Shown here piece by piece: positions 1 to 29,400 of a DNA stretch of 64,000 bases. The stretch covers positions 22,641,235-22,705,234 of the forward strand of contig OX375877.1 of NCBI GenBank assembly GCA_947359465.1, written 5' to 3'. The DNA is from Metellina segmentata (taxonomy: Eukaryota; Arthropoda; Arachnida; Araneae; Tetragnathidae). Position numbers and translations under genes: made by a program. The notes under the pieces are model-generated. The model did no database searches. It saw only the letters and a list, made by a program, of their open reading frames with translations, and was not told where the DNA came from. Every line of letters begins with the position of its first letter. Positions within the stretch are counted from its first letter, which is position 1.

Positions 1-87
1 ATACTTCAACATACTTTTTAACATATGGAATTACTTTTATGGCTCTTTCAATAACTTTACAATTTTCTATCCACCTTATTGAGCATA

Positions 88-851
88 CAGGGTGGCAACA
101 AAATCCTTAAAAAAATTCCCTGATATTTCCATGATTTCCCTGAGAGTCTCACAAAAATTTCCCTGATTTAACAATTCCCTAAAAAAATGTTGTGATCCGT
201 GATTGGTATCGATATACAGTATCCACACAACACTATTTTTAAATACTATTTAGGGTCAGAAGGTGTAAAAGGATCATTCTCCACAAATATTTTCTATTTT
301 TCTCTACAGATATTTTAGTTGTTATTGCAAGGGTTGGATAACGAAATGGAATTCTTATAATTGCAATTGAAAAACTGGAGAAAAAATGCAAAATATTTTG
401 ATTATGAACTTTTTGCACCTGACCTTACATTGTCATACTATTCATCGAAACCAAATGCAAATATACATAAAACATTCTACAAAAATGTAATTGAAAACAC
501 AAATAATTAATTTAATACACAAAAAACATCATTTGATACACAAATTTCAAATTGTATCGCTAGCCGCACGGCGACAAGACGCTGCAGCAGCGAAAAAAAA
601 CCGCAGCGGCAGTTTTCGCGGTGTTCAAAAATTACGACGGCAGGGTTCTTTATTCGAATTACAATTTCGGCGAATTCAATTTATTCGATTCTCAAAAGCA
701 CTCGTAATTGAGCATCTCTAAATAGGACAAACAATAATGGTAGCCGTTTAAGTTGTCAAAATTTCATTGATTTTTTGTAAAATTTGGAAATTTTCCCTGA
801 TTTTTCCAGAAATAAAAAGTTCCCTGATTTCCCGGTTCTGTTACCACCCTG
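88..851 (+). mobile_element. Non-autonomous DNA transposon, CAGGGTGG family, copy 1
   Basis: Terminal inverted repeats CAGGGTGGCAACA and TGTTACCACCCTG, flanked by a perfect 5-bp target duplication GCATA (83-87 and 852-856). Several TTCCCTGAT motifs repeat in both subterminal regions. The short open frame inside has no recognisable transposase. A locally GC-rich patch (about 560-625) is shared with the two other copies. It lies in the kinase gene downstream of the last visible exon. Confidence 0.85.
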
Positions 852-1102
852 GCATAACTTTATGGGTACAAAGTTGAACCAGAATGGAAAGTATAATCAG
901 CTCTTCGAGAAGGAAAATCTTTGAACAGAAAATACAGGCAACGTAAAATAGTACTCAAGTCCCATCCAGCTTTTTTCAGGGCAGTCTTGTACGCTCTACG
1001 GATAAAATGGAAACATGTACCAACATAGATAAATTTTTCCTCTTCCGAATCTTACTTAGACTTCAGTAAAGACTGAAAATCATTCAAGAATTTACGTCTA
1101 TT

Positions 1103-1358
1103 TGGCCCATCCGTACTACTTTATTTAAACTTTTGTCTAATGACCCACAGTAAAATTCACATCTATTTCGATCTTAACAAAGGCTGTCTTGAAAATGTGG
1201 ACCTAATCCATAAGTTATAACAGCCTAACTTGGCCCATCCGTACTACTTTATTTAAACTTTTGTCTAATGACCCACAGTAAAATTCACATCTATTTCGAT
1301 CTTAACAAAGGCTGTCTTGAAAATGTGGACCTAATCCATAAGTTATAACAGCCTAACT
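1103..1358 (+). repeat. Perfect 128-bp tandem duplication
   Basis: Units 1103-1230 and 1231-1358 appear identical base for base. The unit has no coding potential and was not seen elsewhere in the window. The identity means either a very recent duplication or an assembly duplication. Confidence 0.9.
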
Positions 1359-16440
<15,082 letters not shown>

Positions 16441-17448
16441 TTTTAATAAGTAAAGGCCAAAAGAAACTTCTATTTTAATTACATAGCCTGAAAATTGACA
16501 TGATCTCAATGAATACAGGTCACACAACAATGCAGCTGATAAAAAAATGCTAGAGGAAGTGACAAAAATTAAGCAAGATGAAAATACACATTGAAATCTG
16601 ATTTGTTTTCAGCTGTCAGAACACACCCATCAGGTAAATAATATCAACCAAAGCATTGGCTGAAAACAAAATTCATCGAATATATGACATGATTACTAAA
16701 AATTTAAATTCATTTTGCATACAACAAAAATTTGACGTCGTATTTGTAAGATTACATAATCATGAGAACAATATGCACATAAAGTTGAGATCAAGTTAAC
16801 GAAAAATAAGATAATTTGAAGAACTCGCAGCTTGAATGTCACTTCAAAATCCAAAAGTTTACGTTCAGACAAGAAAAAAGTAACTTACACTATGAATGTA
16901 CTTCGCTAACCATGAATTCATATTCATGTTCATTATATTGCAGATGTTTTGGTCATAACGAAACCATGACATTGTACACTTTTTAGCCTATCAATAATGT
17001 CTGACTATACACTTATCGTCGGTGAAAATACATACATCATACACTGCCCATCAGAAGAGAAAAGTAATTTATAATTTTAATCATTTACGAACGAGTAAAC
17101 TTAACAGCCCCCGCAAAAGAAATCAGTTCTTTCCGATCAGGCTCTGACTGAAGCCTATTGCTTACGTTTTGTGTTCAATGTACGTACATAAGCAGAAGGT
17201 TGCATGGTGTAATGAAATCTTAAGATAGTAACGGGAAACAAAACTTATGCATCAAAATGATTTACATATCTAAATATCCTTATTGGGCAGTTCAAAATGT
17301 TTATAATTCTTATTTTTTCGATTTAGTTTAAGTTTACCATACAAAGCTTAGAATTTACACAAATAAAAACAACAATACGACTAACTGTTACTGTCACTGC
17401 TTCTGTAATGTAAACAACTTGATGGCTCTTTAAGTTCAAGCCAAAACA
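16441..17448. promoter_or_regulatory. Shared head-to-head promoter region of kinase and ASH2L genes
   Basis: About 1 kb separates the two divergent start codons. A minus-strand acceptor ending at 16488 suggests that the kinase transcript has a spliced non-coding first exon further right (about 16.6-17.3 kb). No repeat or conserved ORF was recognised in this stretch. Bidirectional promoter function is inferred from the geometry; no core promoter motif could be assigned with confidence. Confidence 0.55.
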
Positions 17449-20400
17449 ATGGATGATGGGAAAAAGTAAGTTTAAATTTTCCCGCACTTATATGGAAAGT
17501 TATGTTTTAAATTTAAATTGAAACTTATTTTGTGTTTGATACAAACTGTGCAACAAAACGAATGAATTGTTGATTTCTGTGAAAAAATGACCCAGAATCT
17601 TGCTTAGAAATTGGCAATTTATGTAACAATTTTCAAAATTTAAATTTGTGTAAAATATTCAATTACAACTCATACACTCCACGTATGTTCGTTCATGAGG
17701 TAGCAAAATTTTCTGAATCAGTTATATGTCTCAAGATAATCTGTTGATTGTTTGACTTCTACCGGCCCCCTACGATATGAACTAGCTCCATACTCATGAA
17801 AATTAGTTTGTTTTCCCTGTGACCCTACTCTGAAATCCTGTGTCGAAACAGATATTTTAATTCAGAAAATAGTCTCATATTGCAATTGGAGAAAGAAAAT
17901 TTTAAAAGTGAATCGGGCAATTCATTTTATTTATTAAATTTAAACATCAAAGTACACTGTTGCTCAGAAAAACTGTTCGTCCAAGTAAAGACCACTTCCT
18001 GTGTATTTACCTTGACAACCACCTGCAGATTGTGAGCAGCACAGGTTTGATTCCTACTTATGCTTCTTTGTATGTCTATGTTCATAACTTGATGGTTGTC
18101 TGTCCTGTGTTTAGTACAGATTCCCAAACATGGCCCTTGCAGCATAAAACCCCCTAACCAACCCCAGACAATCCAACTTTCTTGTTTGGTATGTGTCGTA
18201 AACGTTTCTACAATAAGTTAAATACTGTCAAATATTGTTAAGACGAATTCATATTAGCTATAGTTATTAGTGAATTCATATACAGTCAGTACCGTCTATA
18301 TGGTCAAAATGTTATTAGGTGACCCAGCTTATGTGGTCAGTTTACTAAAGTCCCGTCTAACTTAATAAGGAATATGTGTTAAAGCACACCACTTATATAG
18401 TCATTTTATTTTCCTGGTTATCGGTTTTATAGTCGCTTTTTAAGGTTAAAATTTTTTTGTTGTTGAAAAATAGTAATTGTTACATTTTTTGAGGCAGGTA
18501 GAAACACAGGGAAGAAAAAAAGTCCCCGAAAGATAAATCTGCCAAGGTGTTTAACGTTGATGAATGCTGACTTTTTTATCGGATCTTGCCAGACAGAATT
18601 CTTTGTTTCAGAGGTGAAAATGTGTAGGGAGAAAGAAAAGTAAGGAACGCTTAACTGTGTAGTGCAGTAGGCCTCGGCAACCAAGGACCAAGATCCCAAT
18701 CCATACCAGGAGAAACACCCCCAGACAATAATTCCACCTCTGCCGAACTTTACTGTGGGCACAATGCATTCTGGCAGGAGGCGTTCTCCAGGCAGACACC
18801 AGACTCTGCCATCCGAACGGTAGAGGGTGAACCTTGATTCGTCGCTCCAGAGAACCCGTTTAATGGAATTAATTTTTAAAATATTCTTTAAAGTTTAATT
18901 ATTTGTTTATGAGCTACTATATTCTGATAGGTGAATATAATCCTGCCATAATTAAATAGTGTAGTATTGTTATGCTTATATGGTCCCCCTGTTTATATGG
19001 TCAGATTTTTCTGGACCACTTGGCTGACCATATAACCAATACTGACTGTATAAAGTGTGTTGTCTTTGGATGGGATTGATCATTGTGTTACTCCAGAGCA
19101 ACATTAAAGTTAAAAAAATGTTACCCAAATTCTTAATATACATTTTGATGGGGATTGGAATTTAGTTCATATCTGTAATTCTTATCAAGCAAATTTGTTT
19201 GAATGAGGACTGTATTTCAAACATTGGCATCAATTTAAAAATTACTGTAGGGGCAGAAATAAGACACTTATTGCTTCATTGAAACATACACATTTGAAAT
19301 AATTTACACATTTCCTCCTATTCATATTAGCCTTATGGAAGTCGAATCTCACTTCTTGTATTTCCTCGAAGAGCTGGAGAAATTTATTAGACCAAAAAAT
19401 TTCAATTAAACCTCGCGAAAGAGCGGTCGCAGAATTTAGACTTGCAGTGGGGCATGACTGCCTTGCAAACCACCTACACCGCATTGGCGTTTATGACAGT
19501 CCTAAATGCCCACTCTGCAAAAAGGATGAAATTATGGACAGGTCCCATATCCAAAGATGTCCAGCTCTGTGTGGGGTCTCCGAGGTGAGACGCTACTGGA
19601 GTGCTAGAGCCTTGCTGATGAGATACTGACTTTTTTCTCTTACTGTTTTGTATTCTTGTAATCGTTTTGTAAGATATTGTCATTTTCTCTTGCCATTAGA
19701 AATAAAAAAAAAAAAAAAAAAATATTAGCCTTACATTTGTTGTAATATTTCCTCATGATTTGGGGTGATTATAAAAATATTGGAGAGGGGGTAACTGAAT
19801 TAAGTGCCCCTACCCAGATTTGTAGTATAAGGTTTGTAAATGGTCAATGATAAAAATAACCATGGATTGTGCAAAGTAGAACATCTAGAAATATGCCTAA
19901 AGATTTTGCCAATAAGTTTGGATTACAAAAACTTATCCAAAAAATAGTATTTATCTCTTTTTTTTGTGCTTAAAGAGAATAAAAGAAGCAAGATTAAATC
20001 GATTTGTACTTGTTAAATTAGTTAAATATCCTTTTAATCTTAATGACGCTTTGCATGTCACAGGATTTTTGATTCGGGGGTATTGCTTTTACCCTGTATC
20101 ACATTTAATAACTAAAGTCCACATTCATATTGTTTGAAACAGCTGACCAATTGGTCTAGTGGCCAGAGAGCGGACTTCTGGATCAGAAGGTTCATGATTT
20201 GAATTTGGGTTAAGGCATGGATGTTTGTCCGTCCTGAATGAATGTGTGGCCTCTATAACAGGGTTTTTCTTAAAATACGAAGTGTAAGATGAATCCACCT
20301 CCTGTGGTGCACTAGGGTAGCACAAAGTGCCTTGCAAAACCACCTATACTGTGCCATGATAGAAATGTTCAATGGATTGACAGGGTATTAAAAAAATTAT

Positions 20401-23400
20401 ATAGTTGGCAGAATTCGAAGAAACATTTTATTTACAAGAACGTCAAAACTAGTTATAAGTCATTCAAGAAAGCCATCAGATTTCTGAAAATACCTATGCA
20501 TGTGCTCCCTTCAGATGGTCAAATTGAGTCATAAAAGGTGCAATCAATTAATAAGGTCTTGAAAATAAAACATTTCCATTTTTATTTGTCAGAAATTAAA
20601 TCTCTTCATACTTTAATGTTCTATTGATTCTGCCAAACACTTTTCAATAGAAAATCTCTTGAAGGTTGATAAGAATGGCAAGTTATTTAACAATGCCATT
20701 TTTTCAAAGCAGTTAATTTTTGTGAAAAAGATTAATATTTTGTAACTGCATCCTTCAAAGATAACATTTTATAAAAAATAGTTAAATTAAATTTATGAAA
20801 TAACAAGCCCTGTAAAATCTAAGTAGTATACAAAATTACGTTTTTTGCAAAGCACCACTTAGTTGTATGCAGGTAATCTTTAATTAAATTAAAATGGTGA
20901 AATAAAACTCATTACTAATAAAAATTGGAAATTAATCCCATAATTCATCTCAATCTGTCATCACAACATACAAGGGAAGTACAACATACAACCCAAAAGA
21001 AACTGGACAGAATTTATAAAAAATAAATTTTATTTTTACATGGTTATACTTTAATCACCCTTAAAGTACTCTATGTTTGCTTCAATATACAATGGACAAT
21101 AAGTTTCTTCCACTTCTGGAAGCAGTTCGTAAACTCTGTCAATAAAATGTTTTTTAAAGTTTGTGTCGTTTTTGTTCAACCTCATCCATGACCACAAAAC
21201 ATTTTCCTTTAAGGTCCTTTTTTTTTCTCTGAAACGAAAAATAGTCGTACAAAGTAAGATTGGGTGTATAGAGAGCGTGAGGAAATGGGTCATGCCATTT
21301 TAGGTTAAAAACTGTTTGATAAGCCACTCAACACTTGCGTTCTGTTCATAGCACTATCTTTGTAAGCAGTCTGTATCCTTTCAACTGGATTTCCCCAAAA
21401 GAAAACAAAATTTAATTGCAGTGCGCTATTCCCATGTGTCTGTCATCTTCAAAATCAACAAATGCCCAAAACTTGATTTGGAAAAAAATTTACTTACTTG
21501 CTCAAGGTCTACACCTGATGACGCCGACAGACCGATAGTTGAAATCAACCGACACATCCACCTAGCGGCAGAACCCTGTGCTTCATAAGCCCCACTCACG
21601 AGAGCATCTGTCCGGTTTCTTTTGGGCCCCCTCTCGTATATTTCAACCAGTGTGCCCCAAAATATGACTAGTGTGCCTGCCTTATTGATGAAAAATGAGT
21701 TAAATTTGTCAGATTTATTTGATTTCAACAATTCAGTTTTGAACTTTTTTCAAGTGTTCAAAAGTAATATTCAAGCAATTACCTGTATAAATAGTTTTTT
21801 TAGTATTATTTTTTCTCACCAAGTATCATAAATTGTATTAAAAAAGATATTTTAAGAGCCACTTTGGAGCAAAAATGGTTAGTAATTAATATTTCTTTTG
21901 TAAATCTGTTAAAATTATACCTATTTTGCTATCAGAGGCTCAAAAATTATGTATTTTTGGTGTCCCACAGAATTTTAGTTCTATTTAATTAATTAGTTTA
22001 TTAAGTTAGTTGAAAATTGCCAATTTAAACAATAAGTAAAACAAATCAAAGTAGAATTTGTGTAATGTTTTACTTTTTAAACTGTGGGTAATATTCAAAG
22101 GATCAGACATTTTAAATTCAGAAAAGGATTCTAAATGTTCTGTCATTTGTCATCAGGGGTGTTTTATTGGAGCAGGAATGTCGTTCTGGCGCTGCTTATC
22201 TTTGTACAAGAAATAAATAAGAAAAAATTGTAAAATACTGCTCTGTTGTGTGTCCCTCAACCCCCCTCCCTACATTACAAACTAGGCCAGAGCATTCCAG
22301 CTCTGTTTAATTTATGACTACACACCACTGTTAATCATGTTAGGCATTTATCAATTTCATTTGATGACCAAGCTTTTGGATACAGTCATCATTTCTGATG
22401 CCTGACTTATGAAGTTTCTGCCTGTTTGGCATGAAGATTCCAAACAATTAACTATTTATTCTTCTATAAATATAACTCAAATTTAAATAGGGCACATCAA
22501 AGTTCTATTCCTTAGGATGTGTTTAGGAACTCTGTTTAAACACACCCATGGATGAAAAATTAATTTAAAATTACACTAAAATGGGACATTTTGGCAAGAA
22601 GTAAAATGTTTAGCTGCCTGGCTTTCTGCTTCTAATTTTAAAAGTTTTTATTGGTGTAAGAATTTAAATTCTGCTATGTAATGATATCTGTACTATATTA
22701 ATTTCTTCCATTTTGCAGCCCTAAAGAAGGTACCGAACATTCCATTAATAAGGCAAGAAATGAGAATTCAGGATTAGATCCAAGAACTGACACTGATGAA
22801 AAAATGAATTGCAGTGAAAATCTTAATCCAGAGGTGAATAAGGATACAAGTGAGATGGAGGTGTCAGGTACTGAACTGTCTGTGTCAGAGAGGAGTGCCG
22901 AGACAAATGCTAGGCAACAACAAAATAGTGCAAATCAGAATGATTTCAATAACAAACATCTTCCTGAGAATTTTCAAATAATGCAAAACAACAAAGAATC
23001 TAGTTCTGCTGTTCGGCAAACTCCTAGTGGCAAGAAAAATGAATTTTCTCAATCTAATGGAAATGAAGAAAGTCAATGTTCTGTGGATGAACGGTCCCAG
23101 GATGCACAAAACTGTTACTGGTAATTAAATTATTGCTGGAGTTTGTGTTGTATGAATGAAATTCTATTGTAATCTTTTTTAGCTCATATTGGGAATCTTA
23201 ATAAGTTTTCTTTTATTCAAGAACATTTTTGTTTCATGTGATGTAGGTTTTGATTATCTTATACTATAATCAAATAGTTAATAGCTGACTATAGTTGAAT
23301 AAACTAAGACTGTTGAATGGCCCACAAAATTTTGCTGGGATATTCTATAGGACTTGTGTTTCACAAAATATTTGTAACAAACATACATGTTCAGATGTTA

Positions 23401-26400
23401 TGTGCTATTTGTAACAAACATACATGTTCAGATATTATGTGCATTTAAATATATAATTCCTAATTCATATGCAACAAAATTGGAAATGTTTCAGATAAAT
23501 TTTAAATAATTTAAATTTAGAAAGTTATTTTTCTCATTTGTAAAGATATTCTTGTGCATTTTTTAACCTAAGTTTACATAAATGTTTGGACAAATGAGAA
23601 AGTAACTTTTTAAAAATTACCTAGTTAAAGATTTTCTGAAACTTTTCTAATTTTGTAGTGAAAGAAGGAATAATTTTTAAGTGGTGTTGACATTAAAATA
23701 GATCTAGCATTTATTTTTGTGTAAAGCTGAAGATGTAAAACTTCTGATTTTGTGTTCTATTTTAAATGAATGAAACATTTTTTTGAGTTAGTCAGTTTGG
23801 TTATTTGATTTATAAATACATACATACACCTTCCCAATTTTTCCTCATACCACCTTTTTTCCGACCGTAAAAAAATATTTTCCTTAGGAAGAAAATTTTC
23901 AAGTGACACCAATCTCAATGTTTTGACCCTGTTTCAAGAAAATCTTCAAATATACCTTTAAAACACTCAAAATAAAGTTTAATTGCTCATTTATGGCACC
24001 ATTTTGTGTAAATCAACCCCAAATAAGTTTTGCCGAGTTCAAGCTGCCAAGCATGTAACAGGAGGCTTACGTATTCTGTTTTGAATTACTTTCATGAAAC
24101 CGAATTCGGTGTAATTATTGCTAAATTGGTGTTTTTAATTATTTTATTTTGAAAGCATTTTTTATTTTTGTCAGCTGCACATTATTTTTTATGTCAGAAA
24201 AATCTTCCAGACTTTTTTATTTGGAGGTTGGCAGATATGACCTACTGTTTTGAATATTGTTTGAATGCACAGTTGATTTGTTTATTTTATTTCTTTCCTC
24301 TTATCTTTACTCATTCACATAAATCTTTTAGCGGCAGAGAAAGAAATCTTAACATCGTGGAACTACAATGTGGTGGCTGTTCAAAGTGGTTTCATGAACC
24401 ATGTATTACTACTCCCATTGGGTAAAATAGCATTTCCATCTTATTTTTAAAAACAGTTCCAAAATTCCTTTAAATTAGTTTTATTACGAATTGCGATGTG
24501 GGACAAATAGTATATGCATGCTCATTAAAAACATTTCTAATGCAGATGCTAATGGACAAACGTCCTTAAAAAAATATAAATAACATGAATAGATAAAAAG
24601 TAAAGAAATAAAATAAAAAGTCAAGTGGCAACAAAGTTTTCATTCTAAAAGCTTTATATACATTTTTATTAAACGAAAGTAAACTCCCTGTTCACCACAA
24701 AAGTATGACACTAGAAGTAATTGGATTTATCAAGAAACAGTGAAATGTAAAAAAAAAACTAAATCATAAGATTTGATGAACTTAACAAATGAAAAGAAAA
24801 GCAGATTAGATCCAACAAAACCAGGAAACTCAATGTTTTTGTATTTGTATTAGTTCAAAGAAGCAAGTATATCTGCATTGAAACTGCTCTATCTTTTATT
24901 ATGTTGTTGAAAGCATTTTCCTGCTTGTTGCTTTATCACAAAATATATAAATTGCTCAGAATTTTCAACTTGTCTGTGGGTGTGCATGTTTGGTTTCCTT
25001 ATGTTTTGAGCAGGAAGACTGCAGAACCATATGTGTGTGTGTGTGTGAAACAGTTGAATATATATACCTATTTCATTCGGACTAGTTACTAGATGGGCTT
25101 GTTATATCATTTGGATGATCAGCCGGTGAGAATTCAGACCCATGTTAAAAAGAAGCACAGAATGATGGTTCTTGAAATTGGCTGCAGAAAATCTAAGTTA
25201 CTAAATTAAATAACTTAAGCAGGCCCAAATCAATTTGTAAATCAATAGTGATTAACACAATTATCCTTGCTGTACAGAATTGATTTTGTGAATCAAAATT
25301 TACTTATTAAGATATAAGTTCTCATGATTGATCCAAATTCATTCGCTACTAGAATTGTGTATTACTTGTTTATTCATCTGTGCTAATCCTGTCCATAGAT
25401 AAGTTGTCCTTTAAATGTGTAATTGTAATAAAGTTTATATTAGTTACACAGTTAATTTATTATTTCATAGCAATTATTTCATAGCAACATTCAATTTATC
25501 TTAATTCATAGCAACCATGAAATCAATATTATCTATTTAAATTGCAAGCCTGCTAAAATATTTACAATATTCAAAAGCATTTTTATTTAGTATTTAATGA
25601 TTAGGGGAAAAGGAAATGTTTATGATTATGTATTCATTTATAGGAAATGTGTTCCTTTCATGACTTATTATGCATTCTTCTGCAAACTGTGTAATGCTTC
25701 AGGTGTTGAAACGTTTACCAAAAAGCAGCCAAGTAAGATTCTGTTTTGATTTGTTTTCCAAAAATCTATATTATTGTTCTGTTATTTACAATTTGATATG
25801 CGTTTTGAAAAGTGATCTATGCTATTATGTGATAAAAAAATATTTCTTTCATAAAAGTTTTGATATTTCAGATTTCAGTCAAATGTGCGGGACAGCTCTA
25901 GCTAATTTAATGCAGCAGTGTCAGGCTGAAGGACAACCAAGGGCAATGTTTTCAAAAGACAAGGTCATTAAAAATGAATTATAATTTTTCAATTTGTGTT
26001 TCATTTTCTCATTTAATTTAAATTTTGCAAAAATTGCTGTTAAAAAATTTACCATGCATCTTTTTTGAATTGTAGTGTATCTTTTGGTTTTAGAAAAATC
26101 GTGTTTATAATACTTTGTATGAATAAATTTTCCCAAGTAGTCTATCCATATTAATCTTGTTTTGATTGTTTTATTTTAACTGATATAATGTATTCAAAAC
26201 TCATTAAGTACATTAGATTTGTCTGAAGAGTAGGTTACATTTTTTTTATGAATTTCATTCATGTTGTTTAATATTTGAACTTATTTGTTTTCTTAATCTG
26301 TTTTCTGGTATTTGCTCTTTTTCATTAATTGTACTTAAATGCTCTTACAGGAAGTGATTCCGTATATTGTAGCAAAATGGGAATACTTGACGCCAATGCA

Positions 26401-29400
26401 AAGGAGGATAAAGCAAACATGGCATAATACAGTGCATAAGGCCATGGTATGGTTATAACTTTTCCTTACTATACCTTATTAAAGTTGGAAACAAATTGAA
26501 ATACAATCACACAATTATTCAAGTTAAATACAGTTAGTTCTGATGTTCTTTTTCGTATTCGTTTAATGAAAATATCTTTTCACAGTTGAAAGATTCAGAT
26601 GTCTTCATTTGTGAGGAAACAGGTTTTGATGGCGGTCCTATGTTTGGCTTGGTGAATCAGGTAATCACAGTGAACATCAAATAAACATTTTCATAAAGTT
26701 TTTATTTAGAATTTTCCTTTAAACTAATGTAGAGAGCAAGATGCGAGTATAGATAGATAGAATGAATACCAGTTGACTATCTGAAAAAATTGTATATGAT
26801 AAGTATTCCTGATAGTTATGATGCAATGGCTATGATGTGTAATAAATAATTTTTTAATTTAAAATTAGTAGTGGATATAAAAATACCAGATGTTTTAATT
26901 TTCATAAATAAATGTAATAATTATGAAAAAAAATTTCTCTTTAAAATTAAGAATAGATAATGGATTTTAAATTAAAATCTGAGTAAAAAAAATTACAAAA
27001 GCTATCCAGTGTAGCAAAAAGAATGTTTCTTGAATCTAATTTTAAATTATTTTCAAATATTGTTGAAAATTAAACTTGAGGCATATGCTTACGTTTTGTT
27101 GTGAGCAAAATATATTCTGGTGTTCAGATTCATTCTTTAATTTTGATATATAGTACTGTTTTTCTTGTAAAAACTTTATAAGGTATGTAAGATGAGTGAA
27201 TTTGTATATAACTATACAATCTGATAAAAACTTACTTTTATTGCTGTTTAACAGGATTTGACTAAAATTGGTCCTTCTTATGATGCTGTCAGCACGAGAG
27301 GGCCTCAGAAATTGAACATTGATTCGTCTTCATCTCAAGGAGGTAATATTTTTTGAAATAGATGCATACAAGAACAATGCACAGAAACATAGTCTAAGTC
27401 TGTATTATTGCAAGGCCATCATGGCTCAGTGGGTATGCCCACTGCGCTAGCAACTTTCGAGTTGTAAGGGGGCCCTGGGCGTATTTCTTTCTTCTGTGTC
27501 AGTAAAACTTTCATTGTGTGGGGCACAGCATGGACAAATATTGCACTTGTGCTATAAAACCCAAACCAACCTGTATTATGACTTGTGAAGTTTTTGTGCA
27601 TTAAAGTAGCATTAAACTGTAACTTTCAAATATGACTTAAAAATAATCTTTGAATATCACATTGAAAAACTGAGATTATATAATTATCAGTGTTCTACTA
27701 ATCCTTAAAAGTCCTTTATGCGACCAAAATGTTTTTTGTTGTTGCAACTCTTGGAAAGTACTAGAAAAATACTTTTCAAGGCATTTCTCCTAGTCCTTAA
27801 ATTTTATCCACATTTTATTTACAATACTAGGGGCTCAGCACTTGCTTGCCAACCCCAGGGATTGTTACACAATCCCATTTGGTTTGCATCACAAACCAAC
27901 ACTTCTTTTGCGGAGTTAATCTCTTGCGACGGCGAAACTGTCTTAATAATTCGCATAGTCCTGATTTGTCACTCCGGTCCATAATGTCACAGCGAGAGCT
28001 CCGCCCCTGTTCGCTGATGCTCCTAAACCCCCTATGATTGCTACACAATCCCATTTGGTTTGCCTCGCAAACCAACACTCCTGTCAAAAGTGATTTCGCT
28101 ATTTTTTACTTTAACACTTAATGCACCCTAAACTAATAGCTGCACCAGTAAAAAAACCATCTCCATCTTGTTCCCTGTACAATTTTGAATAAACCACGTT
28201 AATCTCATAATATTCTGATCTGTACTTAATTGGCAAACCGTCTGAGAATCGAGCAAAAAAACCGAGCATGACGTCACAGCGAGTTTCAAGGGCATCTGGC
28301 AAACCGTTAGTCAGAAAATGTGACCTTAATTTCTCTGAATAAGAATGAACGCGTATCACTCCGATATCTAAAAAGTACGAAATTTGTATGACCAACTTTT
28401 GATCGCATCAAATTTATTTATCAACCAATTTCAAAAATAATTGTACCATAAGAAAGAGTACATTCCAAGGCATACTGCAATGTTTTTCAATTTAAAAACT
28501 AATAGTAATAAGATATAGATATGACAGTTTTAAGAAAAAAATAATGAAAAGGTCTCGATTTTTCCTGAACTTCAAAAAAATATCAGGTACCAAATTGAAA
28601 TTTCTAAAAAAACTGGACAAGCTGCAAAAATTCAGGTTTAGAGGTACTAAAAAAAATCACAACTGAAGACTGAAAATTTGTATGTCTTTTGCCCCTCACG
28701 TTAGAAATTTTGCTTTTTCAATTTTGACACTTAATAAACCCTAAACTAATAGCTGCATCAGAAAAAAATCTTAAAAATTGTCCAGGGAACATGAAGAACA
28801 AACCATGTTAATTTCATAATTTTCTGATCCATACTTTCTTGGGAAACCATCTAAGAATCAAGCCAAACAATCCAATTTTCAATCCTGTGGCGGCTGTAAC
28901 TTTTTTTTAATACAGAGAAAATTTGATTGCAATCTAAAAACTTTTCCAATTTATACATTTTATCTTTCTTTCAACCTTTTTTCATTTTATTGCTTTCTGC
29001 TATTTAGCTTAATAATTCTATTAAATTAAATTTGCTTGCAAAATGGGTAAAAACCAAAATTAGGAGACACTGTTTTTTGCTATGCATTTGCTTTAGTCTG
29101 GAAGAGACCAATTTTATTTAGTAATATAGAATAGTTTCATATTATCTTTTGTAATTATGCATTTCGGCTAGAACTAGAAATTATAATAAAGTGGATTAAT
29201 GGGGGGGGGGGCAACAAAATTTTGTGTGCACATTTTTGTACTGATGATAATTAATTTACCTTAATTAACATCATATAAAAAGAGCCTTGGTTATTTAAAA
29301 GTTACCCAAAATAATTATTTTTAAGGAACTTTATTCAATTTGAGGAAATTTTATTTAAGACATTAACTACTGTTATTATTGAAGCTATGTAAACTTACTC

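Noticed and set aside
88..260. Repeated TTCCCTGAT units as a CRISPR-like array
   Set aside because: Irregular spacing, animal genome, and the units are subterminal repeats of a DNA transposon.
491..721. 76-codon Arg/Ala-rich frame
   Set aside because: Lies wholly inside a non-autonomous transposon; the other copies do not preserve the protein.
20137..20345. tRNA gene
   Set aside because: A and B box traces only; no foldable cloverleaf or anticodon stem, and a dispersed copy with the same non-tRNA body exists, so it is a SINE.
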